64,000 nucleotides of DNA from CAVXTT01 sp963764685 (GTDB taxonomy: Bacteria > Bacteroidota > Ignavibacteria > Ignavibacteriales > Ignavibacteriaceae): NCBI GenBank assembly GCA_963764685.1, contig CAVXTT010000021.1:62001-126000 (forward strand), given 5' to 3'. Positions 18,161-26,647 of this stretch are shown piece by piece. A program made the translations under genes and the position numbers. The notes below the pieces were generated by a model. It did not search any database. It was not told the DNA's origin and saw only the letters and a list, made by a program, of their open reading frames with translations. Each line of letters starts with the position of its first letter. The first letter of the stretch is position 1.

Positions 18161-19087
18161 ATGAAAAAATTATTAGCTTCAGTGGTCTGTTCATTCCTTC
18201 TTTACATTCTGCTTATACCCTCAAGGTCATATGCTCAGCAGATTTCCGATCCTGAATTTAATCCCCGGATTGAATATGCTATGTATGAGAATGGAAAAGG
18301 CAGTCTTGTTTTAATTGATGAAGGACATAATAATTTTCATACAATGACCGGCCGGTATAAACCTTTTGCAGATGTGCTTGCTAAGGATGGTTATGAAGTA
18401 AAGCCGATAAATGCTGCATTCACAAAAGAAGCATTAAAAGATGCCGGGATACTGGTAATTTCAAATGCACTGAATGAAAAAAATACTGAAGAATGGGTAC
18501 TGCCGGTATCTTCTGCATTTACGCAGACTGAAATAGATGAGATTGAAGAATGGATAAAAAACGGGGGATCACTTTTTTTGATCGCAGATCATATGCCTTT
18601 CCCTGGTGCTGCAGAAAAACTGGCAGCCAGGTTCGGATTTAACCTGAATAATGGATTTGCCGTTGATACTACAGAGATGGGGGATCCGTCTCTTTTTACC
18701 AGGACTGAGAAAACATTATTAACAAATGCAGTTACCGATGGAAGAAATATTTCTGAATCCGTTGATTCTATTTATTCATTTACCGGGGAAGCTTTCCGCA
18801 TACCTGATGATGCACTGTCTGTCCTGCTTTTTAATCAGAATTTTATTTCTCTTATGCCTGATACAGCCTGGAATTTTAAAGATGATACTCCCCGGATCCC
18901 CATAGCCGGCTGGTGCCAGGGTGCAATCAAAAAATTCGGAAACGGAAGGATTGCTGTATGGGGAGAAGCAGCTATGTTCAGTGCACAGTTAGCAAACAAT
19001 AACAAGATTGGTATGAATGCACCATATGCACGGCATAATTTACAGCTGCTGCTGAACATAATTCATTGGCTGGACAAAAAATTATAA
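18161..19087 (+). CDS. Secreted DUF4350-like protein
   Basis: 308 residues. A signal peptide (KKLLASVVCSFLLYILLIPSRSYAQQ) precedes a Rossmann-like domain: SLVLIDEGHNNFHTMTGRYKPFADVL, VISNAL, EIEEWIKNGGSLFLIADHMPFPGAAEKLA and, near the end, GRIAVWGEAAMFSAQL. This order (DEAH/N-like loop, GG.LLLI.DH, G...V.G..) fits the DUF4350 / glutamine-amidotransferase-like group that often occurs as periplasmic or secreted proteins. No catalytic Cys is evident, so it probably binds rather than hydrolyses. The ATG at 18161 was chosen over a GTG at 18155 because GGAG lies 5 bases before it. It is transcribed alone, convergent with the barrel gene. Confidence 0.7.
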   Translation: MKKLLASVVCSFLLYILLIPSRSYAQQISDPEFNPRIEYAMYENGKGSLVLIDEGHNNFHTMTGRYKPFADVLAKDGYEVKPINAAFTKEALKDAGILVISNALNEKNTEEWVLPVSSAFTQTEIDEIEEWIKNGGSLFLIADHMPFPGAAEKLAARFGFNLNNGFAVDTTEMGDPSLFTRTEKTLLTNAVTDGRNISESVDSIYSFTGEAFRIPDDALSVLLFNQNFISLMPDTAWNFKDDTPRIPIAGWCQGAIKKFGNGRIAVWGEAAMFSAQLANNNKIGMNAPYARHNLQLLLNIIHWLDKKL

Positions 19088-19203
19088 ATTATTTTTTGTT
19101 ACCGGGGGCAGGTATGATCCTAACGGGATTTCGTCGCAAATCACTCCTCAACTTCAACCTTCATCCTGATGGCGAAAATTTTAGTGTGTACAGCCATATC
19201 GCT

Positions 19204-21246
19204 TCAATTAAATTCATATTTAATATTTATGCTGAGAATAAAAAACCTCGGCAGATTGATGTATTCGGATTTTTCCTCAAGCGAAAGATTTTCTGCGTTG
19301 AAGTTATAAATGCGGTTTGACTCAAAGGATGTATTAAATACATTTAAAATCGAAAGTCCAAACCTCAGATTAACCGGGGCGGGTAATAGAAGATAATCAG
19401 CAGATAAATCCATTCTAAGCTGAGGACTCAGGTTTTCTTGCTGCGTTAAATCTGTGCTTATATAATAAGCGTATGACGAGTCTGAATAGTATTGTTTCAG
19501 ATCCCTGGTGAAGATATACCTTCCCATCCTGAAAGAAATGTATGACATTATACTAAAGTTTCCCCGCTGCCAGCTCACAAGGTCTGATAATATTACAGGA
19601 TTGTAATTTAAAGCGTGGTGCGAAATATTATTTTCCTTATCGCTGTTCATACAGTCCGTAAATGCTGCTGATATCCTGTTTGTTAAAGATAATTTTGGAA
19701 ACGAAAGAGAATAAACAATTGAAGCACCATATTTCACGGCATCATAGTCCTGATTAAATCTAAAATCAGTGTTATAATATGTTACCTCGAGAGGGTAATT
19801 CGCGGAAAAGAGCAGGTTTGCAGCCTGCCTGTAAAAGAGATGCAATTGAATCTCGGATGAAGCAGCTTCATACTGATCTTTTTTCGATATGCCGGCAGAA
19901 ATGGAAAGGGTTTTTACAGGTTTTATCGGCAGATCATTTTGATCTATGAAGTACAGAGTATTTGTTGATGCCGGATCCCAGATAGAATTCTGAAATGTAT
20001 AAAATACTGTGTTAGACGGAATAAAACTGCTTCTGTAATCGAAAACAAGATTGCAGCTCAGATCCGCCCGGGGATTCAGCAAAACATCGAGGTTATATGA
20101 GAAACCTGTTTTCTGATATGATCCCGATGAAATACCGGTTGACGAGGAGATCATAAATTCCCGTGAAATTAGTCTTTCGTATCCTGCAACAAGTTCATAC
20201 GAATGCATTCTGTAATAAGCTGTTGTTTTGTCAACAGAATTAAGGCTGGATTCGTTAGCAGAGTTTCCTGATTCGTATTTATATCCTCCGTTTAACAGTA
20301 GGCTGCCGGCTTCACCGAGTCTTATTTTTGAGTTTATATCAGCTCCCCCTGTTATGATGCCAAGCCCGGCAAATCCCGAAACCTTACCCTGCTGCTGGTT
20401 AAAGCGGTAGTCAATATTGTTCTTTGCATTTAAATAATAAAATGTTAGCGTGTTTACCGACGCTGTGGAATTCCATCCTATCTTTGAAGCATAGGAAAAT
20501 GCATTTGACTTAAAGTTAAAATCCTTACCGCTTATTATTGCGGTTCCCTTGTCCTTATTGATCATCAGCAGATTGTCTATAAGGAAATTATTAGTATGTG
20601 TACTTAAAAATGCCTGAACACCCTCATAAACAGGGAAGGCGGGAAAATTATAGCTGTTATTAATAATATTTTTATAAACTGGTTTCATTGATTCTAAAAG
20701 CGACCGGTTGTATCCAAGTATTAACTTACTATTCAAATTGTTCAAAGGGAGGAAAAGCAGATTATCAGTCCGGAGGTTCGAAAGGTTCGCAGCAGCTGTA
20801 ATTTCCTTCCCTTGAAAACGGTTGAGCTCAGCGTTAAGCACAACCGGTTTTCGGAAACAGTATGAAGAAAGAGATCGTTTCGTATTTATCGATGTAAACA
20901 GGAGTGTGTTAAGCCCGCTTTGAATTCCTAATAAACTGACTGGAAAAAGAGAAGGGACCCCATCAATTAAAAATTCCTGTTCCTGGTAATCGGCCCCATC
21001 CAGTAGAGGAAGCACATTGAAATCGCTTATATAACTGGCGTTTAAAAGACTCAGAGATGACAAAGGGTCATAGACCACAAGACTTAAATTGGCAAGTTTG
21101 TTTAAGTTAACGGTACTGAGATCGGTACCGCTTTCAGGAACCGTATTCCCATAAACAATCACTGAATCCCTAAGCGGGATAATAGCTGTATCTTGTGCAG
21201 ATAGTATCCCGCTAAGAATAAAAAACAGAAATATATGACGCCGCAT
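19204..21246 (-). CDS. TonB-dependent-receptor-like outer-membrane beta-barrel
   Basis: 680 residues. A cleavable signal (FLFFILSGILSAQ) is followed by a short plug-like region (LNKLANLSLVVYDPLSSLSLL, EFLIDGVPSLFPVSLLGIQSGLNTL) resembling the plug of TonB-dependent receptors. A long series of amphipathic strands ends in PRFFILSINIKYEFN with a C-terminal aromatic-rich strand. No DUF4480/carboxypeptidase domain or TonB box was identified, so this is an unusual or reduced receptor. It overlaps the preceding lipoprotein gene by one base (TGATG), implying translational coupling. This resembles SusC/SusD-like receptor-lipoprotein pairing, although the lipoprotein here is not SusD-like. The substrate is unknown. 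Confidence 0.7.
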   Translation of the reverse strand: MRRHIFLFFILSGILSAQDTAIIPLRDSVIVYGNTVPESGTDLSTVNLNKLANLSLVVYDPLSSLSLLNASYISDFNVLPLLDGADYQEQEFLIDGVPSLFPVSLLGIQSGLNTLLFTSINTKRSLSSYCFRKPVVLNAELNRFQGKEITAAANLSNLRTDNLLFLPLNNLNSKLILGYNRSLLESMKPVYKNIINNSYNFPAFPVYEGVQAFLSTHTNNFLIDNLLMINKDKGTAIISGKDFNFKSNAFSYASKIGWNSTASVNTLTFYYLNAKNNIDYRFNQQQGKVSGFAGLGIITGGADINSKIRLGEAGSLLLNGGYKYESGNSANESSLNSVDKTTAYYRMHSYELVAGYERLISREFMISSSTGISSGSYQKTGFSYNLDVLLNPRADLSCNLVFDYRSSFIPSNTVFYTFQNSIWDPASTNTLYFIDQNDLPIKPVKTLSISAGISKKDQYEAASSEIQLHLFYRQAANLLFSANYPLEVTYYNTDFRFNQDYDAVKYGASIVYSLSFPKLSLTNRISAAFTDCMNSDKENNISHHALNYNPVILSDLVSWQRGNFSIMSYISFRMGRYIFTRDLKQYYSDSSYAYYISTDLTQQENLSPQLRMDLSADYLLLPAPVNLRFGLSILNVFNTSFESNRIYNFNAENLSLEEKSEYINLPRFFILSINIKYEFN

Positions 21247-22184
21247 CAGAAGTTCTTGCTGCTTAACAGGGTCACATATTTACCAAAATAGTTCAAACCC
21301 GATACCCGGGGTTTACAATTTTCGCTAAACCAAATGATGAAGTCTTCAGCTTCATCATAATTATGATAATTGAAGGAAAAATGATCTGAGGCATATTCAA
21401 AGACTCCTTCATAGTAGGAAATATAAATCTGATTTATGGGATCCCACTCCCAGACCAAGATAGAATCTATAACGCAATTAAATGATGTCTCTGTTTTTAC
21501 TAAACCGTTATTAGACGCCAGCCACCATATTGACTCAACATACCAGGTTTTACCGTTAAATATTTCCACATCATTGGTATCACTCCTTTGTGACACGTCG
21601 AAAATGATCTTGATCTTTTTGCAGCTGGTAAAATCTCCTGCCGGGGTAGAAACGTTTTCCTTTCCCAGGTACTGGAATCTAATATCAACATTCATTGATG
21701 CATTTTCATTAGTCCACCAATACTGATTGTTGACTGTTTCCGATCTAATGGTGGCTGAAGCTACGCCAAGGGGGAGAAGTTTAAGCGGGCTGGTTGATCC
21801 GCTCGGAAGCTTTTCCAAAGTCCACAGCCCGTTATTCTCGAGGGATAAAAATCCCTCCCCTTCAGCTTCCGAGTGACCCTGGTAGTCTTTTATTAATGAG
21901 TAAAAATTGAATCCATTCAGTCCGTTTGCATTTGTTTCGGAAGAGATCTTAAACTTAATGGTGGAATGGGATTGATAACCTGTACTACCTGAAGGATCAT
22001 AGCCGTCACCATTGTAATTCCATTCATTACCAACAGCGAATGCAAAATCCGGGCTGCTGATTCCATCTCCAGGAACAGGATTCGGTGTACCGGTTCCCCC
22101 ATCACCGTCACTGCAGGAAGGAATTAAACAGAGTATAACTATAACAGCTATTGATCCACAAAATTTTAAAAAAAGACGATGCAT
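21246..22184 (-). CDS. Lipoprotein coupled to the TonB-like barrel
   Basis: 312 residues. A signal peptide ends in lipobox LIPSC, followed by a Gly/Asp-rich tether (SDGDGGTGTPNP). The body has FAFAVGNEWNYNG at the start of the mature domain, VSTPAGDFTSCKKIK and GKTWYVESIWWLASNNGLVKTE, a pattern shared with DUF3108-like and related secreted Bacteroidota proteins that have a YVPGxGLVK motif. No enzyme motif was seen. The gene is first in a two-gene unit with the 680-residue barrel (stop and start share one base), so the two probably act together at the outer membrane. A GGAGGGC-type site precedes the ATG. Confidence 0.7.
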   Translation of the reverse strand: MHRLFLKFCGSIAVIVILCLIPSCSDGDGGTGTPNPVPGDGISSPDFAFAVGNEWNYNGDGYDPSGSTGYQSHSTIKFKISSETNANGLNGFNFYSLIKDYQGHSEAEGEGFLSLENNGLWTLEKLPSGSTSPLKLLPLGVASATIRSETVNNQYWWTNENASMNVDIRFQYLGKENVSTPAGDFTSCKKIKIIFDVSQRSDTNDVEIFNGKTWYVESIWWLASNNGLVKTETSFNCVIDSILVWEWDPINQIYISYYEGVFEYASDHFSFNYHNYDEAEDFIIWFSENCKPRVSGLNYFGKYVTLLSSKNF

Positions 22185-22203
22185 TGTGCCCTCCTAAATA
22201 TTT

Positions 22204-22592
22204 TTAGAGAATTTTAAGGAAATACCAATAATAGTCCTGTATTATTGAAATATTAGTATACTCACGTATTGAATAGCTTATTGTTGTAGCGGGAATGAAC
22301 GGATTGGGGTAATTCTGACTAAGGTTATATTCCCCGGGAGAAGCATCTAATTCAGCCTGCACTTCAGCAGACATTAAGGAACTGCCATAAAAATCTATCT
22401 GCCCCGGGTGGTACTTATTTTTTCCCGGCCAGGGACCAACTCTGTCAGCGACTGCAGAATCCAGTACAAAAATCAGATAAGTGGTGTCTGAAGCATTGTC
22501 AGACATAATGAAGTAAATCATCAGGTTCAGGCTGTGCTTTTACTTGATTGTAAATACAAAGAGAAAGAATACAGTAGGAAGAATTTTTTCAT
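22204..22592 (-). pseudogene. Decayed T9SS cargo gene
   Basis: AGGAGGTGGC precedes an ATG at 22592 that begins a signal peptide (KKFFLLYSFSLYLQS) and soon meets stop codons. A later frame (22521-22204) reads FVLDSAVADRVGPWPGKNKYHPGQIDFYGSSLMSA, a middle piece, then NLSQNYPNPFIPATTISYS and a truncated end. Signal, fragment and sorting tail are thus all that remain of a secreted protein. Confidence 0.7.
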
Positions 22593-22716
22593 GCCACCTC
22601 CTAAGAATGATCTGTTAAATACCCAGAACCGTAACCGAAAATTAAACAAAAATTTTTGCCAAAGGCAATTTGTTTAGTCCAATTACCCTCCCCGACTGGT
22701 GCCGGATTTTCTATTT

Positions 22717-22762
22717 TAGTAACGGGGGCAGTACTTGAACCAACTCCTTCTGGTTCAGAGCG
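22717..22762. other. Degenerate copy of the tRNA-fMet 3' half
   Basis: TAACGGGGGCAGTACTTGAA continues into CC...TCTGGTTCAGAGCG and aligns with the minus-strand tRNA-fMet 3' half (TAGCGGGGGCAGGACTTGAA, 32334 onward) in the same orientation. It is too degenerate to fold as a tRNA. It may be an old attachment-site footprint. Confidence 0.55.
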
Positions 22763-22909
22763 AATGCTTTTGACTTTTCCTCCTTTTCCGGTACCTCCAA
22801 TATTGAAATGAAATACCTGTACTTTATTTACAATTTTATGACAACTCCTTAGAATCCTTAAAATAACTTTAAAGAAAGTGATGATTACACAAAGGATCGG
22901 AAGGGTAAT

Positions 22910-23302
22910 ATGAGAAAAGCTTTAATATACTTATTGATTTTTTCCTGCATTTATCAGGTATGGGGCTGTCATACATACAGGGAATTGTCGAAGGAAGAGT
23001 TAAAGGAGCAGCCGGGACATATTAAAATAATGATGCAGGATTCAACACACTATATCTTCAACGATGGATTTTATTTCGTAGATAAAGATTCATTAAGAGG
23101 GAGCGGATTCCGGATCGTAGAAAATAATGTCAATGAAAAATTTACCGGAAGCATTTCGCTGAATGATGTTATTTACTCTGAGGTTCTGGGAATTAATTGG
23201 GGTTATACTTTTATCGTCGCTTCAGGGATAATTTTAGTTTGGATGTTATTAAGTGCACTTACCTTAATGCTCGGTGGCTCCGGCAGCTACATCCAGAATT
23301 AA
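22910..23302 (+). CDS. Small lipoprotein with C-terminal membrane segment
   Basis: 130 residues. A signal peptide ends in the lipobox-like VWGC (Cys20). The middle part alternates short strands (HIKIMMQDSTHYIFNDGFYFVDKDSL, FRIVENNVNEKFTGSISLNDV). A strongly hydrophobic stretch (TFIVASGIILVWMLLSALTLML, about 101-122) lies near the C terminus. I do not recognise the family. The middle resembles small Bacteroidota lipoproteins in which a short strand set is predicted to respond to envelope conditions, but that is only a comparison. It stands alone at the edge of the accessory zone. Confidence 0.6.
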   Translation: MRKALIYLLIFSCIYQVWGCHTYRELSKEELKEQPGHIKIMMQDSTHYIFNDGFYFVDKDSLRGSGFRIVENNVNEKFTGSISLNDVIYSEVLGINWGYTFIVASGIILVWMLLSALTLMLGGSGSYIQN

Positions 23303-23391
23303 TAGAACGGTTATTATATGTTTATAATTACTAACTGGACCGACTTTCCAGTAATTTCCGGATCACACTTCCGCATAAATATTTTTTTGTT

Positions 23392-23631
23392 TCATATCCA
23401 ATAAATATTTATTTCATTCTCAAGAGATTTAAACTCTTTATCCCCCGTTACCAGGTGGGCTTTTTTTACTTTTGCCAGTGCAGCGGCAAATGCGTCTGCG
23501 TATGACATTTTAAAGCATGCTTTGTATTCAGCCGCCTGTAAGGTAAGTATTGCCAGAACTGTAACCTCTATCTGCCCTTCACGGAGGTTATGTTCCCGGA
23601 GAAGACAATCCTTGGCTGTCAATAAAATCAA
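23392..23631 (-). pseudogene. VapC-type PIN-domain toxin, N-terminally truncated
   Basis: The remaining frame ends SYADAFAAALAKVKKAHLVTGDKEFKSLENEINIYWI. This is the typical C-terminal half of VapC toxins: S/ADAxxAA with the catalytic Asp, then LVTGDxEF with another acidic residue. The N-terminal half with the first Asp (usually LLDTN or LLD.NVLL) is missing. Upstream in frame there is a TGA at about 23683 and a 54-base hairpin at 23642-23695. No antitoxin reading frame was found. The RNase should be inactive. Confidence 0.75.
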
Positions 23632-23641
23632 TAAACTTAAT

Positions 23642-23695
23642 TTCGGAGAGAGCTCATATGAGTTCTCTAGTTCTCAGATGAACTCGCCCTCCGAA
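23642..23695. repeat. Imperfect inverted repeat at the broken end of vapC
   Basis: Arms TTCGGAGAGAGCTCATATG (from 23642) and CTCAGATGAACTCGCCCTCC (to about 23694) are roughly complementary, with a short loop. It marks where the PIN reading frame loses its N terminus. Confidence 0.55.
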
Positions 23696-23793
23696 GATTT
23701 TATTTTTGTCCTGTTAGTACTGTCCTTCTTATTTTCAATTTATCTCCTCAGTCAATTAGGTAAATTTACCCAATGCTGAGGCGACAAATGTCG

Positions 23794-24680
23794 TTATTTT
23801 AAGAAGATCATCTTCTTAGTCGATACAAACTTCTCTGTCACCAGCTGATATATATATATACCTGAAGCAACATAGGCTGCGTTCCAGGAGATTTATAGAT
23901 ACCCGCCTGAAGTCCCGTAGTTAACAAGCTCTGCTACCTTCTCTCCCAATGCACTGTAGATTATCAGCTTTATATTCTGAACATCCTCAGGAATATTGAG
24001 AATTGAATTGTAGTACTTGGATTGAATGGATTAGGATAATTCTGCTCGAGTGAATATACCAAAGGTATGCACGTTCTGCTGATACATACAGCTTGCCTGC
24101 CATATATTACAAGTTACTTCCTCTCCGGTTTTCAGTCTTGCGATTTCCTTTCCTGTTTCATCGGAAAGTATTATACCTACTCCTTCTGCCTTTACCTTTA
24201 CAGGGTACTGTACACCCGTCATCTCAATTATCTGCTGCGTGCTTAAGTTCTCTGCACACCTCTGACTTGAGTAACGGACATCGAACATTCCCTGCGGGGG
24301 CAATGGTGGCAGATCAAATTGGGTAAGATCCACCCTGGACAGGTCTGCTTTGCTGTCTGCTGCATAAAGAGTATAGCTCTTCTGATACGTTATCGGTAAT
24401 AATAATCTTATTTAAGCCTTCGGTTGATACAGGTGCAACAATCTTTGAAGGGCCGCCGGCAGGAATATTAATCACACCTGCACCAGTCAGTTTTATCCAG
24501 TATCCGTATCCCAGGATCCATTGTTGTTGCGGCTTTTTAACCGCCTGATATTTGCCTCCGATCGGCTATAAGTCCGGTTTGTTGTCATTCCTGAGGTTGC
24601 TACCGACTGCTCATATCCGCCTATGAGGTTCCAGCCAACGAGAGCCGGTATCGGATCGTGAGCTACGAAATCTGATTCCG
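23794..24680 (-). pseudogene. Remnant of a large T9SS protein
   Basis: Pieces in shifting frames belong to one secreted protein. GWNLIGGYEQSVATSGMTT and GYGYWIKLTGAGVINIP come from the 'GWN.I' domain frequent in T9SS cargo. DLTQFDLPPLPPQGMFDVRY to LSDETGKEIARLKTGEEVT is in 24333-24031. Then QNYPNPFNPSTT and SGIYIYQLVTEKF..TKKMIFLK lead to a stop at 23794. The frame breaks several times, including within the sorting domain. No start or signal peptide was found upstream. Confidence 0.75.
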
Positions 24681-24732
24681 CCTGCCGGCCTTATGGCAGG
24701 CTATCCTACTATTAACTTCAATATCTGCCAAT

Positions 24733-24870
24733 TCCCGACACTTCGATACGTTCCTCGATGACTCGGAACTACTCAGTGTCCTTTCCTTTCTCGGAAAGGC
24801 TTCCCGGCACTTCGATACGTTCCTCGATGACTCGGAACTACTCAGTGTCCTTTCCTTTCTCGGAAAAGTT
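24733..24870. repeat. Tandem 70-bp dispersed repeat
   Basis: CCCGACACTTCGATACGTTC (from 24733) returns as CCCGGCACTTCGATACGTTC (from 24803). The units share GACTCGGAACTACTCAGTG and CTTTCTCGGAAA. Relatives are at 7157-7266 and 32555-32612. Confidence 0.8.
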
Positions 24871-24927
24871 ATCCGAAGGAAGATTTATATATTCTGGAGA
24901 AAATCATTAAAAAAGATTGCGATTGCG

Positions 24928-25100
24928 CCTTAAAAGAATTGCGTTAAGAGAATTTGCAGAGGGAGGTGGCCCGCCTCAGGCGGGAAGGAAAACAGTCCCG
25001 AAGGGAAATTGTTTTCCTTAACCGAGCGACAGCAAATTCTTAGCAATTCTTTTTCACGCGATGTTCTTTTGCTTCTTTTCTTGCGTCAAGAAAAGAAGAA
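24928..25100. repeat. Nested palindromic element
   Basis: Outer arms AAGAATTGCGTTAAGAGAAT (about 24937) and CAAATTCTTAGCAATTCTTT (about 25032) are inverted. Inside them CCCGCCTCAGGCGGG and AAGGAAAAC...GTTTTCCTT nest. Next to them CTTCTTTTCTTG-CGT-CAAGAAAAGAAG (about 25072-25098) is a perfect stem. It is non-coding; a 69-codon frame at 25009 is part of the palindromes. The rest of 24681-25364 shows nothing else. Confidence 0.7.
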
Positions 25101-25364
25101 GGATAACTACGTTGGAAACTTAATAACTAATGAATGCTCACTGGGCAGCTGCTGCAGACGGGACTTCCCCAGTCTTCAACGAAAAGATCCCCATCTCTTC
25201 GCTTCAGCCACATCCTAAGGAGTGGACAAGCCCGATGCAGGATAAGCATATTCGTTCTTCAGGGCAGCCTGTTCGAACAAATGGATCTCACGGATGAACA
25301 GTTTCCCTAAGCAAATGCATTTGCCTGTACCGAAATGAGAAGAAATAAAAAAATTTATTTCTAA

Positions 25365-25483
25365 TTGCTTTATAATTGCTTATCTGTAAGCCATCTGTAA
25401 GCCATGTGTAAGCCATCTGTAAGCCATAAGTACGGTTTTATGGCTTACAGATGGCCTAGAGATGGCTTAGGTATGGGTTATAC
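25365..25483. repeat. 11-nt phased direct/inverted repeat array (array B)
   Basis: Contiguous 11-mers from 25365: TTGCTTTATAA, TTGCTTATCTG, TAAGCCATCTG, TAAGCCATGTG, TAAGCCATCTG, TAAGCCATAAG (to 25430). After TACGGTTTT the inverted units run ATGGCTTACAG (25440-25450), ATGGCCTAGAG, ATGGCTTAGGT, ATGGGTTATAC (to 25483), again exactly 11 apart. CAGATGGCTTA is the complement of TAAGCCATCTG, so the array can form one long hairpin. It lies 134 bases before the 25618 start. Confidence 0.9.
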
Positions 25484-25617
25484 ATATACAATCTTGGTAC
25501 TATTCTAAATAAATAACATATTTAGATGTGAAATTTTCTTGAAAAAAAACCGGGGAGAGAAAAAAAACAGTTGGATCTAAATTCTATTCAATTCATAACA
25601 AAAGAACAGGAGGAGCT

Positions 25618-26295
25618 ATGGCCCGCAAACGCAGAAGTCCCTTTAATATGCCTGATGGTAAAATCGGTGATTATGTTGTCAAGCACCGTATGGGAACCCC
25701 TTATATTGCCGGTAAACAGATACGCGGCAAAGTAAAGCAGACCCCCGCATTAAAAAAATCAAAAAACACTTTCACGTTTTTAGGTAAGGTCACACCGGAA
25801 CTTCACTCAGACCCGAAGATGCGGGCTATGTGGGAAGCCAGCGATATAGAAGGAGAGAACGCACGGAACAAAATAACACATATAAACTTCAGCCTTGTCC
25901 CTGATGACCTTGAACTGACGAACTTCAGACTGTCTCCGTTTGACCGGCTGTTCCGCGCACCTGTTGTTGAAACGGTATGGGGACCGAATAAGGTTACGGT
26001 AACTTTTGCTCCGTTTGAAGAACTGCCAAAGGATCTGCGCAATACTGCCGTATCAGCCCACGGCATTGTAAGATACTACGAAAGCACGGCTGAAGGCTAC
26101 GAAGACAAATTCCTGATCGAAAGGATTTCCTCAAACCCGGTAGTTTATTCTTTTGGAGGGCAGCATACATTTACAATGGTGTACGATTCAGATTACCAGG
26201 TAAGGTATCACAAGAAGCAGCTCTGCTTCACCCTATTAATCGAGAACGGTGACGGCATTGCAAAGGAGTGCTCGGAGAATATCCTGTTGGATTAA
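25618..26295 (+). CDS. DUF6266-like protein, paralogue 2
   Basis: 225 residues, the same length as the 1478-2155 product. Shared motifs, in order, are a basic start with MPDGKIGDYVVKHRMGTPYI, HINFSLVPDDLEL, LSPFDRLFRAPVVETVWG, VSAHGIVRYYES, and LCFTLLIENGDGIAKECSENIL. It has no signal peptide and no membrane helix. The N-terminal GKIG...YI pattern resembles DUF6266, a Bacteroidota family without known function; this remains tentative. AGGAGGAGCT immediately before the ATG is a strong ribosome-binding site. The array at 25365-25483 repeats the arrangement seen before paralogue 1. A 3' fragment of a third family member is at 27759-27848. Confidence 0.75.
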   Translation: MARKRRSPFNMPDGKIGDYVVKHRMGTPYIAGKQIRGKVKQTPALKKSKNTFTFLGKVTPELHSDPKMRAMWEASDIEGENARNKITHINFSLVPDDLELTNFRLSPFDRLFRAPVVETVWGPNKVTVTFAPFEELPKDLRNTAVSAHGIVRYYESTAEGYEDKFLIERISSNPVVYSFGGQHTFTMVYDSDYQVRYHKKQLCFTLLIENGDGIAKECSENILLD

Positions 26296-26402
26296 ATGTC
26301 TTGAACTCTGATTACCCGATGTAAGGATTTCACGGATGGGTTTGGATCTATTCCCTGCGTATCCTGAATTTTAATACTGAAGGGTTTCCCGGTTGAATTA
26401 AA

Positions 26403-26433
26403 TAAGCCTGGTAGTTTTTATCAGGCTTATATT
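26403..26433 (+). terminator. Hairpin terminator after the DUF6266-like gene
   Basis: AAGCCTGGTAGTTTTTATCAGGCTT followed by ATATTT. The stem is moderate; no other candidate lies between 26295 and 26460. Confidence 0.55.
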
Positions 26434-26459
26434 TAAGTGAGGGAACCTATGCAAATTTC

Positions 26460-26623
26460 AATATCCGGTTGCCCGCCGATACTTATCTTAAGTGAGTAAA
26501 CACATTGTGGAATTTATTCCAAATAAGTATAAAGTAAAATTTAATATCCGGTGCCCGCCGATACATATCTTAAGTGAGTAAACACATTGTGGAATTTATT
26601 CCAAATAAGTATAAAATGACATT
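26460..26623. repeat. 83-bp tandem duplication in the promoter region of the VOC gene
   Basis: Copy 1 (26460-26542) and copy 2 (26543-26623) share TGCCCGCCGATAC, AAGTGAGTAAACACATTGTG and GGAATTTATTCCAAATAAGT. Only a few bases differ. The second copy ends 25 bases before the 26648 ATG. Confidence 0.85.
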
Positions 26624-26647
26624 ATAAATAAATTCACGGTAACCTCG

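Noticed and set aside
25009..25218. 69-codon ORF in the nested palindromic region
   Set aside because: Overlaps stems of the palindromic element; composition reflects the repeat.
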